Shown in pieces: positions 40,840 through 48,392 of a stretch of DNA of 48,392 nt. The first letter of the stretch is position 1, and each line of letters opens with the position of its first letter. The position numbers and the translations under genes are program-made. Origin of the DNA: Cellulomonas sp. B6 (lineage in GTDB: Bacteria > Actinomycetota > Actinomycetes > Actinomycetales > Cellulomonadaceae); contig NZ_LNTD01000143.1 in NCBI RefSeq assembly GCF_001462455.1, positions 1 to 48,392 of the forward strand, read 5' to 3'. The notes beneath the pieces were generated by a model, which had not been told where the DNA came from, did not search any database, and saw only the letters and a program-made list of their open reading frames with translations.

Positions 40840-41751
40840 TCAGGCGTCGCCGGGGAGCCGGATCATGCCCTCCTGCGCCATCGACGCGACGAGCGTCCCG
40901 CTGCGGTCGAACACGCGCGCGGCGCCCAGGCCGCGGCCGCCCTGCGCGCTCGGGGTCGACTGCACGAACAGCAGCCACTCGTCGACCCGCAGGTCGCGGT
41001 GCCACCACATCGCGTGGTCGAGGCTCGCCATCGACTGGTTGGCCGAGACCCACGCGCGGCCCGCGCGCCGCAGCACGGGCTCGAGCATGACCTGGTCGCA
41101 CGCGTACGCGAGCAGCGCGCGGTGGAGCAGCTGGTCGTCCGGCAGCGGCGCGCGGGCACGCATCCAGACCATCTGCCGCCCGAGCGGCGAGTCCGGGTCG
41201 GGTGCCAGGAACAGCGAGCGGCCGACGTGCCGCAGGTCGAACGCGGACTCCTGCGCCCAGAACCGTGCCGCGGGGTGGTCGATGTCGGCGAGCTCCTCGA
41301 GCGCCGAGCGCACCTGCGTCGGGTCGGGCACGTCGGCGGGCATCTCCTCGGCGTACTCCAGGCCGGGCTGGTGCTCCTGGAACGACGCGATCATCGACAG
41401 GATCGGGCGACCCTCCTGCAGCGCGTGCACGCGGCGGGCCGTGAAGGAGCGGCCGTCGCGCAGCCGCTCGACCGAGAACTCGATCGGGATCGTCGGGTCC
41501 CCCGCGCGCAGGAAGTAGCCGTGCAGCGAGTGCGGGAGCCGGTCGTCGGGGACCGTGCGTCCGGCGGCGACCGTCGCCTGCGCGAGCACCTGCCCGCCGT
41601 AGACGCGCGCGCGGGGACCGGTGAGGTTCGGGCCCTGGTACAGGTCGGGGTACGTCGGGTCGGCGTTCAGGTCGAGCGCGCGCAGCACCGCGGCGGTCGC
41701 ACCGCCGTCGTCCGGGAGGTCGTCGGGGAGGTCGTCCGTGGGGCGGCTCAT
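40840..41751 (-). CDS. tesB: Acyl-CoA thioesterase II
   Basis: This 303-residue double-hotdog TesB hydrolyses medium- and long-chain acyl-CoA. Signatures are VYGGQVLAQATVAAG near residue 50, LPHSLHGYFLRAGDPTIPIEFSVERLRDGRSFTARRVHALQ, ACDQVMLEP, and SLDHAMWWHRDLRVDEWLLFVQSTPSAQGGRGLGAARVFDRSG with the catalytic Asp in SLDHAMW and the Gln/Thr partners downstream. The N-terminus has a DDLPDDLPDD repeat reflecting a short DNA repeat. Its ATG is one base from the globin stop, so the two are coupled. Confidence 0.95.
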   Translation of the reverse strand: MSRPTDDLPDDLPDDGGATAAVLRALDLNADPTYPDLYQGPNLTGPRARVYGGQVLAQATVAAGRTVPDDRLPHSLHGYFLRAGDPTIPIEFSVERLRDGRSFTARRVHALQEGRPILSMIASFQEHQPGLEYAEEMPADVPDPTQVRSALEELADIDHPAARFWAQESAFDLRHVGRSLFLAPDPDSPLGRQMVWMRARAPLPDDQLLHRALLAYACDQVMLEPVLRRAGRAWVSANQSMASLDHAMWWHRDLRVDEWLLFVQSTPSAQGGRGLGAARVFDRSGTLVASMAQEGMIRLPGDA

Positions 41752-41752
41752 G

Positions 41753-42136
41753 TCAGTCCTCGAAGGTGTTGATCAGCGAGTGCGCGGCGCGCTCGAGGTA
41801 GTCCCAGAGCTGCGCGCGGTGCAGGGGGGCGAGGTCGAGCGAGTCGACGGCGGCCCGCATGTGCGTGAGCCACCGGTCGCGCGCGTCGGGGTTGACCTTG
41901 AACGGCTGGTGGCGCATGCGCAGGCGCGGGTGGCCGCGCTCCTCGGAGTACGTGGACGGTCCGCCCCAGTACTGCTCGAGGAACATCGTCATGCGCCGCG
42001 CGGCGGGCCCGAGGTCCTCCTCGGGGTACATCGGTCGCAGCACCGGGTCACCCGCGACGCCGCGGTAGAACTCGTCGACGAGCCGCACGAACGTGTCGTG
42101 ACCGCCGATCGCGGCGTAGAACGAGTCGTCTCTCAC
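41753..42136 (-). CDS. glbO: Group II truncated haemoglobin (trHbO)
   Basis: This 127-residue haem protein has the trHb-II hallmarks [45 protein letters not shown], and [15 protein letters not shown] with the proximal His in RMRHQPF; the distal-pocket Tyr/Trp region ([10 protein letters not shown] and AAVDSLDL) fits GlbO. It binds O2/NO in the cytosol. I prefer GTG 42136, which lies 7 nt after GAGGAT and gives the usual short arm before [11 protein letters not shown] 42145 would overlap that box. It heads an operon with tesB. Confidence 0.92.
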   Translation of the reverse strand: MRDDSFYAAIGGHDTFVRLVDEFYRGVAGDPVLRPMYPEEDLGPAARRMTMFLEQYWGGPSTYSEERGHPRLRMRHQPFKVNPDARDRWLTHMRAAVDSLDLAPLHRAQLWDYLERAAHSLINTFED

Positions 42137-42143
42137 GCGGTCC

Positions 42144-42149
42144 ATCCTC
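42144..42149 (-). promoter_or_regulatory. -10-like box (GAGGAT) for glbO-tesB
   Basis: GAGGAT on the minus strand ends 7 nt before GTG 42136, which is what decides the globin start. Confidence 0.35.
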
Positions 42150-42243
42150 ACACGCCCCCGTGCGCGGCCCGCTGGGGCGCCGGTGTGCGTCGTGCCACGT
42201 CAGACGCCTCGCACGCGCTCGAGGACACCCCGCGGCACCCCCG

Positions 42244-43929
42244 TCAGAGCCCGAGGTCGTCGAGCACCGGCAGGCCGGCCCGGACCACGGCGCGCGCGTC
42301 GGCCGCGCTCGGGGAGTCCGCGGCGCGGCGCGCGAGCACGCGGCACGTCGCGAGGTCGGTCGCCGCGAGCACGGCCGCGACGTCGGGCAGCGCGCGCGGC
42401 GTCATCGACAACGAGGTGACCCCGAGCCCGACGAGCACGACCGCGAGCGCGGGGTCGGCCGCGGCCTCGCCGCACACCCCCACGGGCCGGGCCTGCGCGG
42501 CGCCCCCCTGGCACGTGGCCTCGACGAGCCGCAGGACGGCGGGCTGCCACGCGTCGGACAACGCGGCGACGTCCCCCAGCAGGCGGTCGGCGGCCATCGT
42601 GTACTGCGTGAGGTCGTTGGTGCCGATGCTCGCGAACCGGGCGTGCGCGAGGAGCGGACCGGCCAGCAGCGCGGCGCTCGGCACCTCGACCATGATCCCC
42701 GCGGTCGGCAGGCCGTGCCGCGCGCACGCGGCGACGAACCGCTCGGTCTCGTCGACCGTGGCGACCATCGGGGCCATGACCCACGTGGTCGTGCCGGGGT
42801 GCGCCGCGGCGGCCCGCGCGATCGCGGTGAGCTGGTCCTCCAGCACCTCGGGGCGCGCGTCGGCCACGCGCAGCCCGCGCACGCCGAGCGCGGGGTTCGC
42901 CTCGGGGGCCGCGTGCAGGAACGGCAGCGGCTTGTCGGCACCCGCGTCGAGCGTGCGGACGACCACCTTGCGGCCGTCGAACGCCGCGAGCACGCGCGAG
43001 TACGCGGCGGTCTGCTCGTCGACGTCGGGCGCCTGCGTGCGGTCCAGGAACGCGAACTCGGTGCGGAACAGCCCCACGCCCTGGGCCCCCGAGTCGGCGG
43101 CCGCCTGCGCCTCGGCGGGGTCCCCGACGTTCGCGAGCAGCTCGACGCGGTGGCCGTCGGCTGTGCGGCCGTCACCGTCGAACGTCCGCGTGGTCCCCGC
43201 CAGCGCGCGCACGCGGGCCACGGCCTCGTCCGACGGGTCGGGCGTCGCGGTGCCGGCCGCGCCGTCGACGAGCAGCAGCGTCCCCTCCGGGACGTCCAGC
43301 GCCCCGGCGGCGGCGACCACCGCCGGGATGCCCCGGGCGCGCGCGAGGATCGCCGTGTGGGACGTCGGACCGCCGGCCGCGGTCACCACCGCGAGCACGC
43401 GCGCCGGGTCGAGCGTCGCGGTCAGCGCGGGTGCCAGGTCGTGCGCGACGAGGACGTAGGGCGTCGCGCGCACCGGCACGCCGGGCGCCTGCTGCCCGGT
43501 GAGGTGGGCCACGAGCCGGTCGCGCACGTCGAGCACGTCGCGCACGCGCTCGGCCATGTACCCGCCGAGCGCCTCGAGCTGGGCGGAGACGGCGTCCGCG
43601 GCCTCCCACACCGCCCGCTCGGGCACGAGGTGCTCGGCGCGCACGCGCTGCTGGGCGTCGGCCACGAGCGAGGGGTCGGCGGCCATCGCCGCGGTCGCGT
43701 ACAGCAGGGCCGCGACCTCGCCGTCCGCGGCGTCGGCGGCGGCGTCGAGCTCGTCCCGCACCGCCGCGGCGGCGGACGCGACCACCTGGGCGGCGGCGTC
43801 CGTGTCGGCACCGGGGGCCAGCCGGCGCCCCGCGGGCGGCTCGGCGACCGCGTCCGGCAGGTGCACCACGGGACCGACCGCACGGCCCGGGCTGACGCCG
43901 ATTCCCGTGACGACCTGCGTGCTGACCAC
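42244..43929 (-). CDS. ptsI: Phosphoenolpyruvate-protein phosphotransferase (PTS enzyme I)
   Basis: This 561-residue cytosolic enzyme takes phosphate from PEP to a His and passes it to HPr. The swivelling N-terminal domain carries the active His in GGPTSHTAILARARGIPAVV (about residue 190); the PEP-binding barrel has VGLFRTEFAFLDR, LDAGADKPLPFL, NPALGVRGLR, IGTNDLTQYTMAADR and the catalytic Cys in VGVCGEAAADPA (near 485). GTG 43929 follows AGGAGG by 6 nt. It is divergent from the EIIB/EIIA genes across a 282-bp spacer; no HPr gene is visible in the window. Confidence 0.95.
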   Translation of the reverse strand: MVSTQVVTGIGVSPGRAVGPVVHLPDAVAEPPAGRRLAPGADTDAAAQVVASAAAAVRDELDAAADAADGEVAALLYATAAMAADPSLVADAQQRVRAEHLVPERAVWEAADAVSAQLEALGGYMAERVRDVLDVRDRLVAHLTGQQAPGVPVRATPYVLVAHDLAPALTATLDPARVLAVVTAAGGPTSHTAILARARGIPAVVAAAGALDVPEGTLLLVDGAAGTATPDPSDEAVARVRALAGTTRTFDGDGRTADGHRVELLANVGDPAEAQAAADSGAQGVGLFRTEFAFLDRTQAPDVDEQTAAYSRVLAAFDGRKVVVRTLDAGADKPLPFLHAAPEANPALGVRGLRVADARPEVLEDQLTAIARAAAAHPGTTTWVMAPMVATVDETERFVAACARHGLPTAGIMVEVPSAALLAGPLLAHARFASIGTNDLTQYTMAADRLLGDVAALSDAWQPAVLRLVEATCQGGAAQARPVGVCGEAAADPALAVVLVGLGVTSLSMTPRALPDVAAVLAATDLATCRVLARRAADSPSAADARAVVRAGLPVLDDLGL

Positions 43930-44001
43930 CGGACCTCCTCGGAGCGTGCCGACGACGCGGGGGCGGCGGGTGCGGGCCCGCCGTCGTCGCCGTGCCCTCG
44001 C

Positions 44002-44007
44002 AGTCTG
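44002..44007 (-). promoter_or_regulatory. -10-like box for ptsI (CAGACT)
   Basis: CAGACT on the minus strand, 72 nt before the ptsI GTG, is the same hexamer as at three other promoters in the window. Confidence 0.3.
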
Positions 44008-44103
44008 GCCCGGGCGCGCGCACCGGTCCACACGGCGACCCGTGCGGCGCGTCGTGACCCGCCGGGGCGTGGACGGCACGGGCGGGTGCGCGGCCGACGG
44101 AGG

Positions 44104-44109
44104 TAGCCT
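44104..44109 (+). promoter_or_regulatory. -10 box for PTS EIIB-EIIA (TAGCCT)
   Basis: TAGCCT lies 102 nt before the EIIB start, predicting a leader with a normal ribosome-binding site. Confidence 0.35.
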
Positions 44110-44211
44110 GAGGACCACCGCACGCGACACGCAGGGGCCGTGGGCGCACGGGAGGCCGTTCTCCCGCGCCGCTCCTGCGCCACGCGGCGACGACGATCCC
44201 GGGGAGAGCCA

Positions 44212-44442
44212 TTGAGCAAGGCAGAGCAGATCCTGGCCGCACTCGGCGGCGAGGCGAACGTGGTCGACCTCGAGCCGTGCATCACGCGCCTGCGGGTCGA
44301 GGTCGGGGACGCGCAGCTGGTCGACGAGTCCGCGCTCAAGGCCAGCGGCGCGTTCGGGGTCGTGCGGTCGGGTCGGATCGTCCAGGTCATCGTCGGCCCC
44401 GAGGCCGACCACCTGGCCGCCGAGCTCGACAACCTGCGCTGA
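44212..44442 (+). CDS. PTS glucose/N-acetylglucosamine-type EIIB domain protein
   Basis: This 76-residue free-standing EIIB has the phosphorylated Cys23 in DLEPCITRLRVEV and the fold MSKAEQILAALGGEANVV ... GAFGVVRSGRIVQVIVGPEADHLAAEL of the glucose/GlcNAc family. It carries phosphate from EIIA to the sugar bound by EIIC, but no EIIC is encoded here. The start is TTG (44212), supported by GGGGAG upstream and by the conserved first residues. It is followed after 13 bases by the EIIA gene. Confidence 0.92.
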   Translation: MSKAEQILAALGGEANVVDLEPCITRLRVEVGDAQLVDESALKASGAFGVVRSGRIVQVIVGPEADHLAAELDNLR

Positions 44443-44455
44443 GCGGCACCGCCGC

Positions 44456-44923
44456 GTGACGACGGTCCGGCTCGTCAGCCCGGTGGCCGGCGTGGTCCGA
44501 GCGCTGGCCGACCTGCCCGACGCGGTGTTCGCCCAGGAGATGGTCGGCCCCGGGCTCGCGGTCGAGCCCGACCGCGTCGGGCGGCAGGACGTCCTGGCCC
44601 CGTGCGACGGCGTCGTGGGTGCCCTGCACCCGCACGCGTTCGCGCTCGAGCTCGACGACGGCCGCGGCGTGCTGGTGCACGTCGGCATCGACACCGTGAC
44701 GCTGCGCGGCTCGGGCTTCGTGCTGCACGTCGACCGAGGGCAGCACGTGCGGGCCGGGGACCGCGTGCTCACGTGGTCACCCGTCGACGTCGCCGCGGCG
44801 GGCCTCGTGACGGCGTGCCCGGTGGTCGCGCTGCAGGGCGAGGCCGCGGACCTCGTGCGGCTCGTCGCCGACGGTGACCGCGTGACCGCCGGGACGCCGC
44901 TGCTGGACTGGTCGGCCGGCTGA
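44456..44923 (+). CDS. PTS glucose-type EIIA (Crr-like)
   Basis: This 155-residue EIIA-Glc family protein has LVSPVAGVVRALADLPDAVFA, HPHAFALELDDGRGVLVHVGIDTVTLRG and a C-terminal GQHVRAGDRVLTW. Both active-site His residues are present: His60 in HPHAFAL and the phosphorylated His75 in VLVHVGIDT. It accepts phosphate from HPr and donates it to the EIIB encoded just upstream. GTG 44456 is the only sensible start. Confidence 0.93.
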   Translation: MTTVRLVSPVAGVVRALADLPDAVFAQEMVGPGLAVEPDRVGRQDVLAPCDGVVGALHPHAFALELDDGRGVLVHVGIDTVTLRGSGFVLHVDRGQHVRAGDRVLTWSPVDVAAAGLVTACPVVALQGEAADLVRLVADGDRVTAGTPLLDWSAG

Positions 44924-45009
44924 GGGGCCACCCCCGACGCGCGCGCCGGGCGCGCTGATCCGGTCGCCGCGCGCGGACGGCTCCCCGGGTGGTCGGAGGC
45001 CCCGCGCCG

Positions 45010-46224
45010 TCAGGTCCGCGCCGGACCCGGGGGCTCGGGGGGATCGACGACGTCGTGCACGGGGGTGTCGTGCGGGTCGCGACCGCGCGCCGCCTCGGCC
45101 CCGGGTGCCCCGTCCGCCGTCGCGTCGTCGGCGGACGCCGGGTCCGTCGGCGCCGGCTCGACGTCGTTCGAGGCGTCGGCGGGCGCGGGCGCGTCGCCCG
45201 CCAGTCGCGCCCGGTGCGCGTCGAACGCGTCGCGCTGCCCGGCGAGCGGGACCCCCGCGGCCTCGAGCACCTGACGCACCGCGACGCGCAGGTGGCGCGC
45301 GACCTCCCACTGCATCGCGGGGGCGGTGCGGACGGACAGCCGCAGGCCGACCGCGTCGGCGGCGAGCTTCTCGGCGCCCGTCACGGTCGGCGCACCCTGC
45401 AGGTAGGCGCCCACGACCGGGTCGGCGGCGACCGTCGCGGCCGCCTCCTCGAGTAGCGCGCGCGCCTCGTCGACGTCGACGAAGTAGTCGACGTCGACCT
45501 CGACCACGGCCGTGGCCCAGCCCTGCGTCTTGTTCCCCACGCGCACCATCGAGCCGTTGGGGACGTACCAGAGCGTGCCGTCGGCGTCCCGCACCTTGGT
45601 GACGCGCAGACCCACGGCCTCGACCGTGCCCGTCGCGGGGCCCACGTCGACCACGTCGCCCACGCCGTACTGGTCCTCCAGCAGCATGAAGAGCCCGGAC
45701 AGGAAGTCCTTGACCAGGCTCTGCGCGCCGAAGCCGACCGCGACGCCGACGATCCCCGCCGAGGCGATGAACGGTGCGAGGTTGATGCCCAGCGCGTCGA
45801 GCACGAGGATCCCGGCGATCGACCCGACCACGATCGACGCCGTCGAGCGGAGCACCGAGCCGATCGTGCGCGCGCGCTGCGCGCGGCGTGCCGTCGCCAA
45901 CGGGTTGGCCTTGAGCAGGACCGACCCGACCTCGGTGCGACCCAGCGGGCGCAGGACGCCGCGCTCGGAGGCGGGGTCGCCCTCGGCGATGTGCCGCGTG
46001 ACCGTCGAGATCGTGCGGCGCAGGACGAGCAGGAAGACCCCGCTGAACACCAGGATCAGCACGATGCGCAGCGGCACGCCCACGAACCACGCGCCCCACT
46101 GCTCGGCCCACTCGGGCACGGACAGGCCGCTCGGCGTGAGGGAGGGCAGCGTCGGGTCGTCGCTGGGGGTCGCGAGCGACGTCACGACCGACGACGCGAG
46201 GGACGCGGCGAGCCCGGCGCTCAC
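45010..46224 (-). CDS. Small-conductance mechanosensitive (MscS-type) ion channel
   Basis: This 404-residue inner-membrane channel opens under membrane tension to release solutes on hypo-osmotic shock. Three membrane helices are seen: about 37-62 (FVGVPLRIVLILVFSGVFLLVL), 115-140, and the pore-lining helix about 145-170 (FIASAGIVGVAVGFGAQSLVKDFLSG, the Gly/Ala-rich TM3). The beta domain follows (EDQYGVGDVVDVGPATGTVEAVGLRVTKV, WYVPNGSMVRVGN). After residue about 330 there is a disordered acidic tail not found in the shortest MscS. It is a natural counterpart to the osmolyte importer at 18-21 kb. Start GTG 46224 overlaps the peptidase stop by 4 bases. Confidence 0.92.
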   Translation of the reverse strand: MSAGLAASLASSVVTSLATPSDDPTLPSLTPSGLSVPEWAEQWGAWFVGVPLRIVLILVFSGVFLLVLRRTISTVTRHIAEGDPASERGVLRPLGRTEVGSVLLKANPLATARRAQRARTIGSVLRSTASIVVGSIAGILVLDALGINLAPFIASAGIVGVAVGFGAQSLVKDFLSGLFMLLEDQYGVGDVVDVGPATGTVEAVGLRVTKVRDADGTLWYVPNGSMVRVGNKTQGWATAVVEVDVDYFVDVDEARALLEEAAATVAADPVVGAYLQGAPTVTGAEKLAADAVGLRLSVRTAPAMQWEVARHLRVAVRQVLEAAGVPLAGQRDAFDAHRARLAGDAPAPADASNDVEPAPTDPASADDATADGAPGAEAARGRDPHDTPVHDVVDPPEPPGPART

Positions 46225-48392
46225 GCGACACCCCCGCGCGAGATCTCCAGCAGACCGGTGCGGTCCGCGACGAGCTGGAGCTGCTCGACCGCCAGCACGA
46301 CCGTCCGCGACAGCGCGCGGGCGCCGTGGCCGACGCCGACCTCGCGGCGCACGAGCACGGGCCGCTCGAGCGGGTCGGACGACGTCGCCGCCTGCAGCGC
46401 GGCCGCGAGCTTGCGCGCGTGCAGCGGGTCGACGCGCGTGTCGCCCTCGAAGACCGTGAACAGCACCGCGGGGTAGGCGGTGCCCTCGACCACGCGGTGG
46501 TACGGCGAGTAGCCCAGCAGCCAGCCGAGCTCGACCGGGTCGTCGGCGTCGCCGTACTCCTCGGTCCACGTCACGCCGAGGCCGAACCGCTGGTAGCGCA
46601 CCATGTCGAGCAGCGGCGCCGAGCACACGGCCGCCGCCCACAGGTCGGGGCGCTGCGTCACCGCCGCACCCACGAGCAGGCCGCCGTTCGACCCGCCCCA
46701 GCACGCGAGCGCGCCGGGCGTGGTCCAGCCGTCGGCCACGAGTCGCTCGGCCACGGCGTGGAAGTCGTCGAACACGTTCTGCTTCGCCTCGCGCATGCCC
46801 GCGCGGTGCCACTCCTCACCCTCCTCGCCGCCGCCGCGCAGGTTCGCCACGACGTAGACGCCCCCGGCCTCGACCCACGCGAGCGTGGTCGCCGAGTACG
46901 CGGGGTCGAGGCTGATCTGGAACCCGCCGTAGCCGTAGAGGATCGTCGGGGCGGCAGCGAGCGGGCGGCCGGCGGCGTCGAGCCGGTCGGCGCGGGCCAG
47001 CACGAACGCGCGCACGGTCGTCCCGTCGGCGCTCGTGACCTCGACCTGCTGCGCGCGCACGGGCGGCACGTCGGGCAGCGCCCCGGGAGGAGCGGCCCAG
47101 AGCGTCACGTCGCCGGTCCGCGCGTCGTAGCGGTGCACGCGCGGCACCGTCACGTGGTCGGTGTACGAGAACCACACGTCGGACCCGCCCTCGGGTCGCG
47201 TGACCAGCCCCGACACCGAGCCCAGCCCGGGCAGCGGGACCTCGCCCGTGCGCGCACCGGTCGCCGGGTCGTGGACCGTCACCTCGCTCACCGTGTGCCG
47301 CCGCCACGCGGCGAGCAGCGCGGTGGGCTCCGTCGGGTCGCCGTCGTCGACGAACGCGACGCCCTCGAGCACGGCGACGTCGTCCTGCGGCAGCAGCGTG
47401 CGCCAGTGCGCGACGCCGGGCGTGCGCGGGTCGGTGACCGCGAGCCGCCCGCGCGGCGCGTCGAGGTCGGTGTGCACGTACAGCCTGCCGTCGCGCGCGA
47501 CCCACGCGCCGACCTCGGCGTCGAGGCCGACCGCGACCTCGGTGAACGCCGGCGCCTCGTGCGCGCCCGGCACGGTGAGGTCCGCGATCCACACGTCCGT
47601 GCGCGGCGCCGTGCCGGCCGACGCCGACACCACGAGCCACCGGCCGTCGAGGCTGACCTGGACGCCGTAGTAGCTCGTCATGTCCAGCCCGGCGCCGAAC
47701 ACCTCGACGTCCTGCTCGGGCGACGAGCCCACCCGGTGCAGCCACACGCGCCGGTGGTACTGCTGCTCGTCGGCCGGCACGAGGTCCGGTGCCACGCGGC
47801 GCACGTAGTAGAACGCCTCGCCGCCGGGCAGCCACGCCACGGGGGAGTAGCGCGCACGGTCCACGGGACCGTCGACGAGCTCGCCGCTCGCGACGTCGAG
47901 CACGTGCAGCACGCTCTCCTCGGTGCCGCCGTGCGACACCTGGTACGCCACCAGGTCGCCCTCCTTCGACGGCTGCCACGCGTCGAGCGTCGTGGTGCCG
48001 GTCGCGTCCAGCGCGAGCGGGTCGACGAGCACACGCTCGGTCGTCGTGCCGTCCGGGCCCGGCTCGGCGACGACCACGACCGCGTGCTCCTGGTCGCCCG
48101 CGCGCCGCGAGAAGAACCGTCGGTCGCCGCGCCAGGCCGGCGCACCGACGAACCCGGCCCCGAGCAGGGCCCGCAGCCGCGTCTGCAGCGCGTCCGTCGC
48201 GAACGGCGTGCCGGCGGCCGCGTCCTCCACACGCACGCGGTACGCCGCCCACAGGTCGTCCTGCGCGCGCGACCACGCCTGGGTGCGCTCGTCGGCCGCG
48301 CGCCGCGAGAAGAACCGTCGGTCGCCGCGCCAGGCCGGCGCACCGACGAACCCGGCCCCGAGCAGGGCCCGCAGCCGCGTCTGCAGCGCGTG
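46221..48392 (-). CDS. S9-family prolyl oligopeptidase-type serine peptidase (5' end beyond window)
   Basis: From residue 1 at the right edge the frame stays open for 723 codons. An N-terminal beta-propeller (repeated YDARTGDVTLWAA-type blades) precedes an alpha/beta-hydrolase with nucleophile Ser in WGGSNGGLLVGAAV, Asp in EGDTRVDPLHARKLA and His in EVGVGHGARALSR. It cleaves short peptides after Pro or basic residues, probably in the cytosol since no signal peptide is visible. An internal GTG at 48236 could start a 671-residue form, but the conserved helix ADERTQAWSRAQDDLWAAY lies before it. Beyond 48295 the sequence is an exact copy of an internal segment, so that part is suspect. Confidence 0.85.
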   Translation of the reverse strand, partial: HALQTRLRALLGAGFVGAPAWRGDRRFFSRRAADERTQAWSRAQDDLWAAYRVRVEDAAAGTPFATDALQTRLRALLGAGFVGAPAWRGDRRFFSRRAGDQEHAVVVVAEPGPDGTTTERVLVDPLALDATGTTTLDAWQPSKEGDLVAYQVSHGGTEESVLHVLDVASGELVDGPVDRARYSPVAWLPGGEAFYYVRRVAPDLVPADEQQYHRRVWLHRVGSSPEQDVEVFGAGLDMTSYYGVQVSLDGRWLVVSASAGTAPRTDVWIADLTVPGAHEAPAFTEVAVGLDAEVGAWVARDGRLYVHTDLDAPRGRLAVTDPRTPGVAHWRTLLPQDDVAVLEGVAFVDDGDPTEPTALLAAWRRHTVSEVTVHDPATGARTGEVPLPGLGSVSGLVTRPEGGSDVWFSYTDHVTVPRVHRYDARTGDVTLWAAPPGALPDVPPVRAQQVEVTSADGTTVRAFVLARADRLDAAGRPLAAAPTILYGYGGFQISLDPAYSATTLAWVEAGGVYVVANLRGGGEEGEEWHRAGMREAKQNVFDDFHAVAERLVADGWTTPGALACWGGSNGGLLVGAAVTQRPDLWAAAVCSAPLLDMVRYQRFGLGVTWTEEYGDADDPVELGWLLGYSPYHRVVEGTAYPAVLFTVFEGDTRVDPLHARKLAAALQAATSSDPLERPVLVRREVGVGHGARALSRTVVLAVEQLQLVADRTGLLEISRGGVA
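48098..48193. repeat. 96-bp exact direct repeat, internal copy
   Basis: This segment of the S9 peptidase gene (encoding LQTRLRALLGAGF ... RRFFSRR) recurs without a mismatch at 48296-48391, 198 bp away. Confidence 0.95.
48296..48391. repeat. 96-bp exact direct repeat, edge copy
   Basis: Identical to 48098-48193. The offset of 198 bp is a multiple of three, so the reading frame is unbroken. The match starts at 48296 and ends one base before the window edge, where 48392 already differs from 48194. Confidence 0.95.

Larger units (their letters stand above)
43930..44211. other. Divergent PTS intergenic region
   Basis: The 282-bp spacer between ptsI (-) and the EIIB gene (+) holds no gene. It contains a CAGACT box on the minus strand (44002-44007, giving ptsI a leader of about 70 nt) and a TAGCCT box on the plus strand (44104-44109, giving EIIB a leader of about 95 nt). 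I see no clear repressor operator. Confidence 0.55.

Noticed and set aside
48234-48236. Internal GTG as the true start of the S9 peptidase
   Set aside because: A conserved-looking helix (ADERTQAWSRAQDDLWAAY) lies upstream in frame and no ribosome-binding site precedes the GTG, so the gene is treated as running off the window.

Overview
The window looks like chromosomal DNA of a very GC-rich actinobacterium (about three quarters G+C by eye; many GTG starts; third codon positions almost all G or C). Gene content and order point to the Micrococcales, with Cellulomonas or a close relative as my best guess. This is inference from family knowledge, not a database match. Both ends cut genes: a helicase lacks its N-terminus on the left, and a prolyl-oligopeptidase-type gene lacks its 5' end on the right.

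Layout. 1-2.4 kb: helicase, a tiny membrane protein, and a terminator whose arm has become a tandem repeat. 2.4-9.6 kb: the conserved actinobacterial block pncB(-), clpS, DUF2017, murI, metallo-beta-lactamase, rph, rdgB. It is interrupted between the metallo-hydrolase and rph by an AbiEi/DUF559-type gene and three copies of a 70-bp nested palindrome. 9.6-15.5 kb: an ABC-F ATPase, a membrane protein/Nudix-like pair, thioredoxin, a DUF4303-like protein, tRNA-Leu, peroxiredoxin, a stand-alone GroES and tRNA-Lys. 15.5-22.6 kb: a DinB-like protein, a flavin disulfide oxidoreductase, a complete OpuC/ProX-type compatible-solute ABC transporter with a circularly permuted binding protein, and an ATP-grasp enzyme. 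22.7-26.1 kb: tRNA-His, oligoribonuclease, small genes, a DUF2079 membrane protein and tRNA-Arg. 26.2-36.2 kb: two paralogous pairs of dynamin-like GTPase genes enclosing an SSB paralogue and ettA. 36.2-42.2 kb: tandem GNAT, thioesterase, NAD(P)-binding/DUF2867 protein, topoisomerase IB, TesB and a truncated haemoglobin. 42.2-44.9 kb: PTS enzyme I facing separate EIIB and EIIA genes. 44.9-48.4 kb: an MscS channel and an S9 peptidase.

How the genes work together. Much of the window is housekeeping: NAD salvage, N-end-rule proteolysis, peptidoglycan D-Glu supply, RNA turnover (RNase PH, oligoribonuclease), nucleotide sanitation, redox defence and ribosome-associated ABC-F factors. The OpuC genes are divergent (ATPase on +, permeases and lipoprotein on -) and should serve osmoprotection. 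The PTS genes supply phosphate-transfer components, but no EIIC or HPr is present here.

A recurring feature is an xANNNT box (usually TANNNT or CAGNCT-like) ending 6-8 nt before the start codon of many genes on both strands, which is the geometry of leaderless transcription. The observations most worth following are the duplicated dynamin pairs, the 70-bp nested palindromes, the permuted binding protein, the repeated terminator arm and the exact 96-bp repeat at the right edge.
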